Notes under the pieces: generated by a model
The model's input: only the letters and a program-made list of their open reading frames with translations
Database searches by the model: none
Told to the model about the DNA's origin: nothing
Position numbers and translations under genes: made by a program
From: Rheinheimera sp. D18
GTDB lineage: Bacteria; Pseudomonadota; Gammaproteobacteria; Enterobacterales; Alteromonadaceae
Assembly (NCBI RefSeq): GCF_004345025.1
Contig: NZ_CP037745.1
Coordinates: 1,860,001 to 1,924,000, forward strand
DNA length: 64,000 nt
Reading direction: 5' to 3'
In this document: in pieces, positions 18,785 through 27,917 of the stretch
How positions within the stretch are numbered: position 1 is the stretch's first letter
Layout: every line of letters begins with the position of its first letter

Positions 18785-18813
18785 AAAAAAGCCAGCAAAT
18801 TGCTGGCTTTTTT
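18785..18813. terminator. Bidirectional rho-independent terminator
   Basis: The arms GCCAGCA and TGCTGGC around an AAT loop have six A on the left and six T on the right. It lies just beyond the stop of PEP-CTERM copy 2 (minus strand) and ends that unit, keeping it separate from the PP-loop gene. Confidence 0.9.
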
Positions 18814-18826
18814 AGTTGTCATTTTA

Positions 18827-19660
18827 TTACGCTTTTTTACGACGGCCGCTTAGCATTAATAAGCCTAAACCTAACACAGCAATAGTAGCTGGTTCTGGTA
18901 CAGTTACTAAACGAGCTTGTACGAATAAATTGTTATCAGAATTTTCTGCCGTACGTAGCATGTTTTCATCAATTATAAAACCTGTATTCACATCACCCCA
19001 TAAGCGGAATTCAATAACGTATTTCTGGCCACCAAAGGTAAAGGTAATTGGTACCGGAATACCAGAAATGTTGAAGTAATCATCACACGGTGTAGTTGAA
19101 AACTGTATATCTGTATCACAATAGCCGTACTGATTATTAAACGTTTCGGTAAAATTAAGACCAAACACTGAACCAGTTTGAGCCATAAACGGGCTAACAA
19201 TATCAAACATTGTGAATAAGTTTAATTCAGCTAATGTTTTAGTGCCCGATACTACTTGACGGTTACGGTGCGTGATCATACCGGTGTCAACCCAACCAGC
19301 ATCAGCGTCTAACACACCATTATACGATACGATATCTAAACCGCTAGGCTGACCCGCGACACGCGGAGTACCCCAGTTGACAGAGGTGTAAGCATCATTA
19401 ATTCCGGCAGAGGCGTCGTAAAACTCTAAGCCACAACCATTTAACGCATTAGTTGCACCAGCTGCACAATTATGTATTGTTTCTACACCGTTTTTATGAC
19501 GGGTTTTCGGTGCATAGCCATCGTAAGTTAAACCGTCAGCTAACCAACCGCTAGACGTTTCAAATGAAATACTAAATGCTGCTGCCGATACTGACGCACT
19601 ACACGCTAATAAAGCTGCACTTCCAAGTGCTGTTACCAAAAAACCTACTCTTGATTTCAT
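18827..19660 (-). CDS. THxN-family PEP-CTERM surface protein (copy 2)
   Basis: 277 residues. It has a signal peptide (MKSRVGFLVTALGSAALLA...VSA) and an ectodomain with MITHRN (THxN), four to six cysteines that may form disulfides, and FNISGIPVPITFTFGG. The C-terminal sorting signal is VPEPAT, a hydrophobic helix and SGRRKKA. It is a diverged paralogue of the protein at 16627-17424 along its full length. It is probably processed by XrtA and displayed at the surface or in the biofilm matrix. A good sigma-54 promoter lies upstream. Confidence 0.93.
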   Translation of the reverse strand: MKSRVGFLVTALGSAALLACSASVSAAAFSISFETSSGWLADGLTYDGYAPKTRHKNGVETIHNCAAGATNALNGCGLEFYDASAGINDAYTSVNWGTPRVAGQPSGLDIVSYNGVLDADAGWVDTGMITHRNRQVVSGTKTLAELNLFTMFDIVSPFMAQTGSVFGLNFTETFNNQYGYCDTDIQFSTTPCDDYFNISGIPVPITFTFGGQKYVIEFRLWGDVNTGFIIDENMLRTAENSDNNLFVQARLVTVPEPATIAVLGLGLLMLSGRRKKA

Positions 19661-19728
19661 GACATCTCCGTTTTACTTAACTTATTATAATTATGCGTGT
19701 AACACTAACACACACTACTCCTAGCATT

Positions 19729-19746
19729 ATGCAGCTACCGTGCCAA
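19729..19746 (-). promoter_or_regulatory. Sigma-54 promoter of PEP-CTERM copy 2
   Basis: Minus-strand TTGGCACGGTAGCTGCAT matches the -24/-12 consensus (TGGCAC-N5-TTGC) at all but one core position, with GG-N10-GC spacing. It ends 69 bases before the ATG. PEP-CTERM genes in this kind of system are thought to be switched on by the PrsK/PrsR pair, in which PrsR is a sigma-54 activator. Confidence 0.75.
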
Positions 19747-19825
19747 AACAAAAAATCATTTATTAACAATAGCTTACAGCCTTACTCTGTATTGGGTAAA
19801 ATGTAAGTGTAAAAAATACCTACAG

Positions 19826-21445
19826 TTATTGAGTGGCTATATAACGCCCAGGCGATAATATGTTGTCGGTATCGAAGGTGTTTTTTAATAGCTGTAGCAC
19901 ATTTTCATACTCTAACGAGCTGTATTCAGACATAAATTGCGTCATATTTATATCTAGTCGATAGGGGAAAAAACCCTCTTTTAATAACTGCTCGTACAAT
20001 TGGCGACGGCATGCCAGCGCTTTGCTATCCCAATCGATGCCATCATTTGATTGGCGGTTAAAACCGATACTAATTACGGCGTCTAAGCAACGTTCATTTA
20101 GTAAAGTGAAGGTTATTCCAGCTTCAAAACCAAACGAGGTTAAAACCCTGCTTACTATGGTTTCGATATTACGTGCGCATTGGCCATCAGCGGGAGCGAC
20201 CACGGCACACCAAATTAGCCCGACGCCATCTTGGTCAAGCTTAAAATCGTTATCTGGTAATGTCGGCATCCGCCAGTAAGCACTAGCCAGAAAGTTATCG
20301 CTAGGCTTGCCTTGCATCATCATATGTACAGGTTTAAGCACGGCTAGCACTCTGGCCATATCTCGGCGTAATAACTTTGACAGCAGCCATTGATATTTTT
20401 CAATTAAACTCAACAAAGTATCGCTAATAAAATTAAGTTGTGTTTTTTTAAAGCGCCGACAATGTGTTTTCAACGCAGCTTTGGCCAACTTTATCTGCCC
20501 CTTTGTGCCATACAGAGCACCAGAGACGTTCCAGCGTCCGACTTGCCATTGATTTTTTAAGCGGCTTAATTCTTGCTCAGGTAATGGATATATCTGCTTT
20601 GCGGCTACGTCAGCAGGAAACTGCTGCAACCCTGGCAATACTCTAAACGCATTGGCGATATGCGGTAAGCTGGTTAGATAGCCTTGACGTTTTAATTGGC
20701 ATAGGCTTTCAACTAGCTGTTCAAGGATGTCTTGCTCAGTTGAAATATAAAATGCCAAAAAACACTCTGGCTTGGGCATTAACCATAGTGTAATGCTTAG
20801 CACTATGCCCAAATTCGATTGAAAAAATAACCCGTCTAACGCTGGGCCTATACCGGCCTGATAAACACCCGCAGCTTTAGCGTCATTAAAGCGATGCAAG
20901 CCCGTTTTAATAACCTGCCCACTAGCCAACATTACTTCAATACCACACACGTACTTAACATGTTCACCGTAAGCAGTATGTCCAAACCCTCGCTCCACTG
21001 TGTTACCCACTACACTGCAACTTGCACTAGAACCGGTGCAATCCATCCAATGTTTGTCACCTTGCTCAAGTAAAAACTGCGCCAGCTCAGCCTGAGTAAC
21101 GCCCGCCTCTACAGTTACAACACCCTGCTTTTTATCATAATTAGTTATTCGCTTTAGGCGACTAAGATTAACAATAACGCTATCTGAACTTACTGGCACC
21201 TGTGAGCCATAACCCCAGTTTTTTCCTGAGCTAATGGTATACAGCTGTTGCTTATATTGCTTGGCTATATTTAAACACGCGGCGAGCTGATCGCGCTCTG
21301 GATAAAGTACTGCCAGTACGCTAGATGTCGTAGCAAAGGTAGCGGTTTCAGCTTTACGTATACTCGGTGTATCAATCACTACTTGCTCAGCAGCAAGCAG
21401 TTGCTGCCATGCAGCTAGCGCAGCATTAAACTGGGAACAGGTCAT
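19826..21445 (-). CDS. VAO/PCMH-type FAD-dependent oxidoreductase
   Basis: 539 residues. The PCMH-type FAD-binding domain covers about 40-230, with YTISSGKNWGYGSQVP near 69-84, GVVTVEAGVTQAELAQFL near 107-124 and the pyrophosphate-binding stretch GSSASCSVVGNTVERGFGHT near 138-157. The C-terminal half matches the substrate-binding cap of vanillyl-alcohol-oxidase-type flavoenzymes and ends NILSPGRY. It is probably cytoplasmic because no signal peptide is seen. The gene starts 19 bases after the exosortase-associated acyltransferase, so the pair is an operon and the flavoenzyme may oxidise the acylated product. The substrate is unknown. Confidence 0.8.
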   Translation of the reverse strand: MTCSQFNAALAAWQQLLAAEQVVIDTPSIRKAETATFATTSSVLAVLYPERDQLAACLNIAKQYKQQLYTISSGKNWGYGSQVPVSSDSVIVNLSRLKRITNYDKKQGVVTVEAGVTQAELAQFLLEQGDKHWMDCTGSSASCSVVGNTVERGFGHTAYGEHVKYVCGIEVMLASGQVIKTGLHRFNDAKAAGVYQAGIGPALDGLFFQSNLGIVLSITLWLMPKPECFLAFYISTEQDILEQLVESLCQLKRQGYLTSLPHIANAFRVLPGLQQFPADVAAKQIYPLPEQELSRLKNQWQVGRWNVSGALYGTKGQIKLAKAALKTHCRRFKKTQLNFISDTLLSLIEKYQWLLSKLLRRDMARVLAVLKPVHMMMQGKPSDNFLASAYWRMPTLPDNDFKLDQDGVGLIWCAVVAPADGQCARNIETIVSRVLTSFGFEAGITFTLLNERCLDAVISIGFNRQSNDGIDWDSKALACRRQLYEQLLKEGFFPYRLDINMTQFMSEYSSLEYENVLQLLKNTFDTDNILSPGRYIATQ

Positions 21446-21464
21446 AGGAAGCTCTCGATATTGA

Positions 21465-22328
21465 TTAGGAAAACCGCAAACCCCAAGTAAATTTAAAGAA
21501 TTTTCGTTTTAACCGGCGAGCCTGCTCGTTTGGGTACAATTCACGTTCTATAGATTCGAGTAACTTAATATAACCCTCAGATAAATTTTCTCTGAACATC
21601 TCAGGATTTATATAGTACGCCGCTCTCTTGCCATGGTACTCAACAGGTGGCCCAAGTTGTTTAAATACAATACCAACAAAGGTAAGGCTTCTTGCTAGCC
21701 GTGGCTCCATCATTACAAAACAATGTTTTTTATTATTATGTAATGCCATTAATGCCGCCGACAAATACAAGCAAATAGCGATATAAGGAAAACAACGCAA
21801 CTCGCGTTCAGAAAAAAGCACTTCATTAATAGCGCCAGTTGCCGCGCCCTGAAATTGGTCAAGTTTTCTGCGTCGGAAAGTTTCGGGCACCGCTAAACGC
21901 GAGATTTCACAAATTTCATTTCGAGGAAACGATGCAGGAGTAATATCAGGATCAGTTATTGCGTGCATACAGTGCACTTCTATTGGTAACTGATCGGTAT
22001 CTTGCTCAGCAGTAATTAACCTTACTGTACCAGCAACCCTATTTGTTGTGACATGGCGAATTAAGCTATGAAAAGAGTGGCTATCAAATTCATCTTGTTC
22101 AAGTCGATTGGTATTTTCGTCTTCAAAATGTAACTCTTCACAATAAACTTGGTGGCGAATATTAAATACTTCGGCTTTAAGTTCATTATTACTCGCCAAT
22201 TCTGTGCGCAAAAATTGTGAAAAGTGATTCGCTATTGAGCTCGCATCACTACTAGCAAGATGAGATATTGTCTTGTTTACAAGGTGTTTTAGCACAGGTA
22301 CTTTTTGCATGAACTTAAGATATTTCAT
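21465..22328 (-). CDS. PEP-CTERM/exosortase-associated acyltransferase (N-acyl amino acid synthase-like)
   Basis: 287 residues with a GNAT/autoinducer-synthase-like fold. Family motifs are VFNIRHQVYCEELHFED near 55-71, HSLIRH, AGTVRLI near 99-105 and ICEISRLAVPETFRRRK near 139-155. It matches the exosortase-system-associated acyltransferase family, members of which have been shown to make long-chain N-acyl amino acids from acyl-ACP. Two in-frame methionines exist near the start; 22328 is chosen because AGGTGA lies just upstream. It is cotranscribed with the flavoenzyme that follows. Confidence 0.88.
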   Translation of the reverse strand: MKYLKFMQKVPVLKHLVNKTISHLASSDASSIANHFSQFLRTELASNNELKAEVFNIRHQVYCEELHFEDENTNRLEQDEFDSHSFHSLIRHVTTNRVAGTVRLITAEQDTDQLPIEVHCMHAITDPDITPASFPRNEICEISRLAVPETFRRRKLDQFQGAATGAINEVLFSERELRCFPYIAICLYLSAALMALHNNKKHCFVMMEPRLARSLTFVGIVFKQLGPPVEYHGKRAAYYINPEMFRENLSEGYIKLLESIERELYPNEQARRLKRKFFKFTWGLRFS

Positions 22329-22491
22329 CTTTCACCTGCGATGCTGTGCCGAATAGATGCGTCTATATTCTGAAAAATAACCAACTGAGTTAACGTTAGC
22401 ACAAGATTTCCTTTTCTGTGGCTGCCATTACAACTTTATATAACGCGATTGCAACGTTTAGTGTTTTAATCTCAATGTTAAATGTATAACG

Positions 22492-23640
22492 CTATCGCCT
22501 TAAAATTGCTAGCTCTAACCAAGGTAAGTCGCTAGTGGTTGAATATTCCCAGCCAAATTTACGAGCCGGACGCACTTGCCAGTAGAGTTTATTATCATTT
22601 AGTTTGTTTGACTTGCTTTTACACGGTTCCAGTAGCGACAAAAACACTGTTTTTTCGTGCTTTGATATCGTGTCAGAAACATACAAGGCTTTACCTAGGA
22701 GCGCGGCGACGTCACAACTGTGCTGAACATCATTCCATGGATTAATATCCTCCATTTGCTTATTGTCAAACACCACGAGATATTTTGGTAGATACTGACC
22801 AGAAAACTTATTTTTGCCAACGTAAGTGCCATGCTCGACGATAAAGCGGCCAAATTGTTGTAACAGTTGTATCGCAGTTTTTGAATCCGTTATTTGGCTG
22901 TATCGCCAGATTGGGTCGGCAAGCAATGCCAACATCCACGGTGAACATACTGCAGATTGATCAGCCCCACCTTCGTGAGATTTAAAACTGTGTTGCGGAC
23001 AGCCGCGTTGCGGCCAATTAGCCTCAGGTTGCATGGTCATTTTTAGTGTCGCTGCTAAAATAGTTTCAACACGTTGTTGCGCAGCTTTATCTTCTGTTAA
23101 CTCATAATAGGTGAGTGCGGCTTCAAGCGCAGCAGCTTGGTTACGCTCGGTCCAAAAGCCTTGGCCTGAATAACTTGGTTTCCAATTTAATGACGCAGTG
23201 TAAATGCGACCAATTGCGTCTTTAGCCTCGGTATTACCCGTTAATTGATAATAGTAAAATAGCCCTCTGGGCATTGAGTATTTAATATCTTTATTTTCGA
23301 TAAGAGAAAAATAGCCGTCATCGTTAAGGTGCGCAATATAGTATTGACTAGCATTAATTGCTTGCGCTCGCCATTTTTTGTTACCGGTTAATAAGTACAG
23401 CTGGAACAGTGCCCTTGGCCTGTCATACAAATATTGGCTGGCTTTATCCGGTGCAATATTATCTGCGGCAAGTAGCTCTGCATTGGTAATATAATTCGCG
23501 TAGCGCACCATAGGCTCTACATACCAAGCAGTGTCAACTTTGCCAGCAACATGCTCAGGCCCCCATAATCTCGGCTCAGCCTGAACTTTAGGCACCATCA
23601 AATAACTACAACAAACTAGGATACATATTATATAACGCAT
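22492..23640 (-). CDS. Secreted protein of unknown function, probable alpha-helical toroid
   Basis: 382 residues from the ATG at 23640, which has a GGAG site and follows the previous stop after one base. It has a signal peptide (MRYIICILVCCSYLMVPKVQA). The mature part consists of repeated helical pairs such as ALFQLYLLTGNKKWRAQAI and GLFYYYQLTGNTEAKDAI. These resemble the helical hairpins of six-hairpin glycosidases and polysaccharide lyases. No catalytic residues can be named. Acting on the EPS in the periplasm is a reasonable guess from its place in the cluster. Confidence 0.65.
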   Translation of the reverse strand: MRYIICILVCCSYLMVPKVQAEPRLWGPEHVAGKVDTAWYVEPMVRYANYITNAELLAADNIAPDKASQYLYDRPRALFQLYLLTGNKKWRAQAINASQYYIAHLNDDGYFSLIENKDIKYSMPRGLFYYYQLTGNTEAKDAIGRIYTASLNWKPSYSGQGFWTERNQAAALEAALTYYELTEDKAAQQRVETILAATLKMTMQPEANWPQRGCPQHSFKSHEGGADQSAVCSPWMLALLADPIWRYSQITDSKTAIQLLQQFGRFIVEHGTYVGKNKFSGQYLPKYLVVFDNKQMEDINPWNDVQHSCDVAALLGKALYVSDTISKHEKTVFLSLLEPCKSKSNKLNDNKLYWQVRPARKFGWEYSTTSDLPWLELAILRR

Positions 23641-23641
23641 G

Positions 23642-24610
23642 TTAGTTGCTCCATCTAACCAACACCGGCCGATGATCGGCACCTGGTAAGTTAAGCACTT
23701 CAGCACTTAAAGGGGAAAGTGCGCCCCGATACAACTGGTGGTCAATACGAATACCATGCCAACGGGTGAATTTTGTATATTTCACCACATGCTGTGATTT
23801 TTCTGATAATGCATTACCTAGCATAGAAAAATACTGCTGATAAATTGGCGACAACACCGGCATGTTAAAGTCACCGGCAATAATAAATGGCAAGGTTTCA
23901 GCTTGCGCCCACTCACTAATTATCGTTGCCTGTAATGCTCGGTCTTGCTGTAAAATGCGCATTGCTGCGCTATTTGGCCCTAATTTTAATACTGATTCTA
24001 ACGCTGAGCGCGGCGTTTCAAAATGCACATTAGCGATTAAAAAGCTGTTATCGGCCAAGCTAATGCGATAAAACTGAGCAAAGTTACCATAACCTTGAAA
24101 AATATTGCGTGATACGGCCATCTCAATCTCAAAAGGTAGTTTGCTTGCAATGCATAGTCCAGCTTCGCAATGCTTTTGCCAGCTTTTTATTGGCAATGCT
24201 TTAAGCTTTTCTGGTTTCGCCTCTTGAAATAATGCTATAGAAACATTGTGTTGCTCTAATAGCCGAGCCAAACTTTCAGCGTCACTCATATTTCCTAAGT
24301 TCGCTGATAATGTAATTAGATTTGCGGGGTGTTTGGTGTTTTGCGACGGCCAACTGAAATCAAGCAGCTTTAGGCAGATTATTAACACCGGCGCTAACAT
24401 CAAAAACTGCCATAACCCAACCGAGCGCCAACCTATAACCCACGGTATAAGTAGCCCGAAACACCACCACGCAGGTCCATAGAGTAATAACAATTTAAGC
24501 CATTCAAGCCAGAGCCATTGCGGCCAATAAGCAATACCGGCAATAGATAAAGCAATAGCAAGCGATAATAACCTAAGCCAGTGCCAGTAATATGGTGTGC
24601 TAGCGCGCAC
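23642..24610 (-). CDS. Membrane-anchored endonuclease/exonuclease/phosphatase family protein
   Basis: 322 residues. Three N-terminal membrane helices (about 10-90) precede an EEP catalytic domain with LSANLGN near 104, LFQEAKPEK near 127-135 (metal-binding Glu), IIAGDFNMP near 242-250, RIDHQLY near 290, and the closing GADHRPVLVRW (catalytic His). This YafD-like layout puts the catalytic domain in the periplasm or at the membrane. EEP proteins cleave phosphodiesters in nucleic acids, lipids or sugar phosphates. The gene overlaps the upstream glycosyltransferase by 11 bases. A role in EPS lipid-carrier or phosphodiester turnover is speculative. Confidence 0.8.
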   Translation of the reverse strand: MRASTPYYWHWLRLLSLAIALSIAGIAYWPQWLWLEWLKLLLLYGPAWWCFGLLIPWVIGWRSVGLWQFLMLAPVLIICLKLLDFSWPSQNTKHPANLITLSANLGNMSDAESLARLLEQHNVSIALFQEAKPEKLKALPIKSWQKHCEAGLCIASKLPFEIEMAVSRNIFQGYGNFAQFYRISLADNSFLIANVHFETPRSALESVLKLGPNSAAMRILQQDRALQATIISEWAQAETLPFIIAGDFNMPVLSPIYQQYFSMLGNALSEKSQHVVKYTKFTRWHGIRIDHQLYRGALSPLSAEVLNLPGADHRPVLVRWSN

Positions 24611-25670
24611 GATATAGCTCTTGATAACAAGTGGCCGTGCGCTCTAAAGAATAATACTCAGCTACCCATTCTCTAGCTTGCAAACCAAACTTAGCCAAGA
24701 GTTGCGGTTCATCAATGGCGTTAGTAATTAAATCAGCTAACGCCGAAATATCGTTATATTCATACAGCCAGCCGGTTTGTTCGGGTTTTACTAACACGGG
24801 GTTGCCACCAACGTTAGTGGCAATAACTGGCTTGCCATAGGCCATAGCCTCTAAAATCACCATAGATAAACCCTCAGTACTAGAGGTAACCACTAGAGCA
24901 TCGATATGTGGATAAATATTTTCTCTATTTATCTCTACACCGTGAAAGACCGTTTTTGCTTTGACATGTTGCTCGGCGTAAGTTTCAAGCTCGACCCGCA
25001 GTTCTCCATCGCCAAAAAAATGTAGCTCAACTTGCTGTTGCCGGGTTTTACTTAACTGCGCCACTGCTTTTAGTAAACTAATTTGGCCTTTTAAGCCAAC
25101 CATGCGACCAACCGAACCAAGCTTTAATATACTATTGTTGTTACTAAAAACCTCGTTTGCTAATGGCAGCACTACCCCGTTATCAATAACTAAATGCGGT
25201 ACATTGTGCCAAGCATGGTAGCCAAAATTTTGTTTCGCTTCTGCTGAAACAAAGGTGACATAATTAATAAAGTGACGAGCAATGCGATGCACGATTACCC
25301 AGTGTAGTTTATCTAGTAGCAACGCACCATGCCGGGTATAAATAAGCCGCTTGTGGCGTAAAAAAAACAAATGAAAAACTAAGCTTTTTAGTACTGCGGG
25401 CGAGTGAATATGAATGACGTCAAAACCGGATAACAACGCCAGCCGGCGCTTTTGCTCCTGCCAACTTTTGCCTTTTATAACGGTGAGTGGGATCTGTTTA
25501 GTATCACAAACATCCACTAACGTATCCTGCACGCTGCCAAAGGATAAAATAGCCGGAGTAATATGTTGCGCTAATTGCTCTTGACACAAATCAATAACAA
25601 ATCGTTCGGCACCACCAACATTTAAACTACTAACTATGTGAACTACCGACAACTTAGCGGTACTCGACAT
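24600..25670 (-). CDS. Family 4 glycosyltransferase
   Basis: 356 residues from the ATG at 25670, which has AAGGAA seven bases upstream; the frame is open to 25712. GT-B fold: the N-terminal half starts VVHIVSSLNVGGAERFVIDL, a nucleotide-independent acceptor motif common in EPS transferases, and contains HIHSPAVLKS. The C-terminal half carries SVGRMVGLKGQISLL near 190-205 and the GT4 signature STEGLSMVILEAMAYGKPVIA. It is the first gene of a minus-strand unit running to 22492, back to back with the plus-strand glycosyltransferase at 25794. Confidence 0.87.
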   Translation of the reverse strand: MSSTAKLSVVHIVSSLNVGGAERFVIDLCQEQLAQHITPAILSFGSVQDTLVDVCDTKQIPLTVIKGKSWQEQKRRLALLSGFDVIHIHSPAVLKSLVFHLFFLRHKRLIYTRHGALLLDKLHWVIVHRIARHFINYVTFVSAEAKQNFGYHAWHNVPHLVIDNGVVLPLANEVFSNNNSILKLGSVGRMVGLKGQISLLKAVAQLSKTRQQQVELHFFGDGELRVELETYAEQHVKAKTVFHGVEINRENIYPHIDALVVTSSTEGLSMVILEAMAYGKPVIATNVGGNPVLVKPEQTGWLYEYNDISALADLITNAIDEPQLLAKFGLQAREWVAEYYSLERTATCYQELYRAR

Positions 25671-25793
25671 ATCAATTCCTTCTGATATCGACGTTTTTTC
25701 AGAATTATACAATTTACTAGCCTGTATGCTAGACTTTGTGAAATATAGTTTTAAATTTATTTACATTCATCACTATACTAGGGAGAGTATAAG

Positions 25794-26900
25794 GTGAGAA
25801 GTCGCGGCGATTTGCGCATTATGGAAGTTGTACAGAGTTTGGGGAAAGGTGGTCGTACGGTAAGGTTTTACGATACCGTGAATGCGCTTAGTCAATCAGG
25901 CTACCAGGTTATTGCTGTTTGTTTTAGCCCATTTGAAACACACCCGTCTGCCACAGAAAATGTGTATATTAAAAGAGGCAAAGGTAAAAGCGTTGCATTA
26001 ATTTGGCAACTGGTTAAATTAATTCGTAAATATAACATCGACATAGTCCATGCACACTGCGAATCTAGCCAATTATATGCGGGATTAGCGGCAAAACTGT
26101 GCCGAATACCTGCAGTAGGTACATTTCATCGCTCTAGGCTTGAATGTTACAACCCGTCCCTTTGTAATAGCTTTATCAACTTTGCACTATCACACTCAAT
26201 TGCCGTCTCTGAAGACCGCTTAAAGCGCCTGACTAACACTATGGGGTTACCAGAGAATCGGTGTAGTGTCGTTTATGGTGGTACTGCTTTTCTATCTATT
26301 CCACCTCGCAACAAAGCGCAAGCCAGAGCTGAGCTCAATATAGCTGACGAAGGTAAAATATTACTTAGCATTGGTCATTTAGGCGAAATTAAAGGGCATC
26401 AAGATACGTTACGTGCGCTTGCATTACTAAATCGGTCGAATGTTTTTCTTTATATAGCAGGCACAGGTAGTGAGCAAGAACGTGTTAAATTAATAGAGCT
26501 TAGCGCTCGGCTGAACCTAGAAAAGCAGGTGACGTTTCTTGGCCAAATAACCGATAGCGCGCAGTGGCTTGACGCCTGTGATATTTTTGTTCAACCCTCT
26601 CACGAAGAAGCTTTTGGTTTAGTATTTATTGAAGCTGGTGCTAGGCGAAAACCTGTCGTTGCTACCCATGTTGGTGGAATTAAAGAAATTATACAGCACG
26701 GCGAAACGGGGTTGTTAGTGCAACCAGCATCGCCACAGCAACTGGCTGATAATTTAACTAGGCTACTCGATAATGAACAGTTATGTCAGAATATGGCTGA
26801 CGCCGGCTACATTCGTGTACAGCAAATATTCTCTATTCGGGCAATGACTGACAGCTATCAGGCTATTTTTAATCAACTTTTGCAAAAAGAAGGATCTTAA
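25794..26900 (+). CDS. Family 4 glycosyltransferase
   Basis: 368 residues starting at a GTG with a GGGAGAG ribosome site about eight bases upstream. GT-B fold: MEVVQSLGKGGRTVRF at the N-terminus, DIVHAHCESSQLYAGLAAKL near 83-102, LLSIGHLGEIKGHQDTL near 185-201, and the GT4 signature SHEEAFGLVFIEAGARRKPVV near 263-283. It begins the plus-strand unit that ends with prsK and lies two bases before the next glycosyltransferase. Confidence 0.87.
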   Translation: MRSRGDLRIMEVVQSLGKGGRTVRFYDTVNALSQSGYQVIAVCFSPFETHPSATENVYIKRGKGKSVALIWQLVKLIRKYNIDIVHAHCESSQLYAGLAAKLCRIPAVGTFHRSRLECYNPSLCNSFINFALSHSIAVSEDRLKRLTNTMGLPENRCSVVYGGTAFLSIPPRNKAQARAELNIADEGKILLSIGHLGEIKGHQDTLRALALLNRSNVFLYIAGTGSEQERVKLIELSARLNLEKQVTFLGQITDSAQWLDACDIFVQPSHEEAFGLVFIEAGARRKPVVATHVGGIKEIIQHGETGLLVQPASPQQLADNLTRLLDNEQLCQNMADAGYIRVQQIFSIRAMTDSYQAIFNQLLQKEGS

Positions 26901-26902
26901 TC

Positions 26903-27910
26903 ATGTTGCAAGCCCGTGTTACTGTAGTAATAAGCCCTCGTGACCGCTACTCGGGTATTATCGAATGTATTGAAAATCTTTATCTGTGCACACCTGAACC
27001 CTTTGTTTTAAAGGTATTAGATCTTGGTTACCCTGCACACCTTAAAAGCCAGCTCTATTCACTTCTTCGCAATAAATCTAACGCAGAAGTAATAGAACTA
27101 GGTTTGATTATTCCTATGGACGCGCTTAATCAGGTACGCGACAGTATAACCACACCTTATACCATGCTGTTAGATAATGACTCTAATGTTACACCCAATT
27201 GGTTAGAGCCTCTTATCGACACAGCAGAATCAACAGGTGCAGCGGTTGTTAACCCATTAACGTTAGAGAAAGAAGGCGTTGATGAAGGTGCATTACTGCG
27301 CAATCATTTATACACTAACGCAGTGCAACTAGTTGATGTAAATGGTAAAGACTATATCATTGAGCATAAGTCTTATCGACGTGCCTTGCCTAATGATATT
27401 CCCCAGCAAGTTGCACCAAGCGATATGTTTGAATTACACGGCGTGTTATTTCTAACTAAAGCCCTGCAACAAATAGAACTCCCCTCAATGGTTATTCGTG
27501 AGCATATCGATATTGGTATTCAACTACGTCAGCTAGGTTATAAAATATTAAGCCAACCCAAATCGGTTATTATTTTTGATAACTTAGGCACCCGCATGAG
27601 TTGGTTCGATATTCGTTTTTTCTTTTTCCGTTGGAACTCATCATTAACTTATAACTCATCACGGCTTTTCGAGCAGCGTTGGCACTACAACTTTTATGCG
27701 GAACAAGCGATGTATCATTGGGTGTTTCGTCGTAAAGTATTTTTACTTTGCCGTTGGTTACACATACCCATTTCGTTAAGTAACAAAGTGGTAAGATTAG
27801 TCGCTAAAGTTAAAACACTATTCAAGCCGGTTTGGAACCCACTATCAAACCCCGATGCAACGGCGCGCCCTGCTGCAATTGAGCAATTTAACCGTCAAGT
27901 ACAGAGTTAA
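26903..27910 (+). CDS. Family 2-like glycosyltransferase
   Basis: 335 residues. A GT-A domain starts ARVTVVISPRDRYSG, with the metal-binding segment LLDNDSNVTPNWLEPLI near 88-104 (DxD equivalent DND) and a later LHGVLFLTKALQQIELP stretch. No membrane helix is evident. The first helix after the DND resembles glycosyltransferases found in XrtA clusters beside GT4 enzymes. It sits two bases behind the GT4 gene, so the pair is cotranscribed. Confidence 0.75.
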   Translation: MLQARVTVVISPRDRYSGIIECIENLYLCTPEPFVLKVLDLGYPAHLKSQLYSLLRNKSNAEVIELGLIIPMDALNQVRDSITTPYTMLLDNDSNVTPNWLEPLIDTAESTGAAVVNPLTLEKEGVDEGALLRNHLYTNAVQLVDVNGKDYIIEHKSYRRALPNDIPQQVAPSDMFELHGVLFLTKALQQIELPSMVIREHIDIGIQLRQLGYKILSQPKSVIIFDNLGTRMSWFDIRFFFFRWNSSLTYNSSRLFEQRWHYNFYAEQAMYHWVFRRKVFLLCRWLHIPISLSNKVVRLVAKVKTLFKPVWNPLSNPDATARPAAIEQFNRQVQS

Positions 27911-27917
27911 TAAACCT

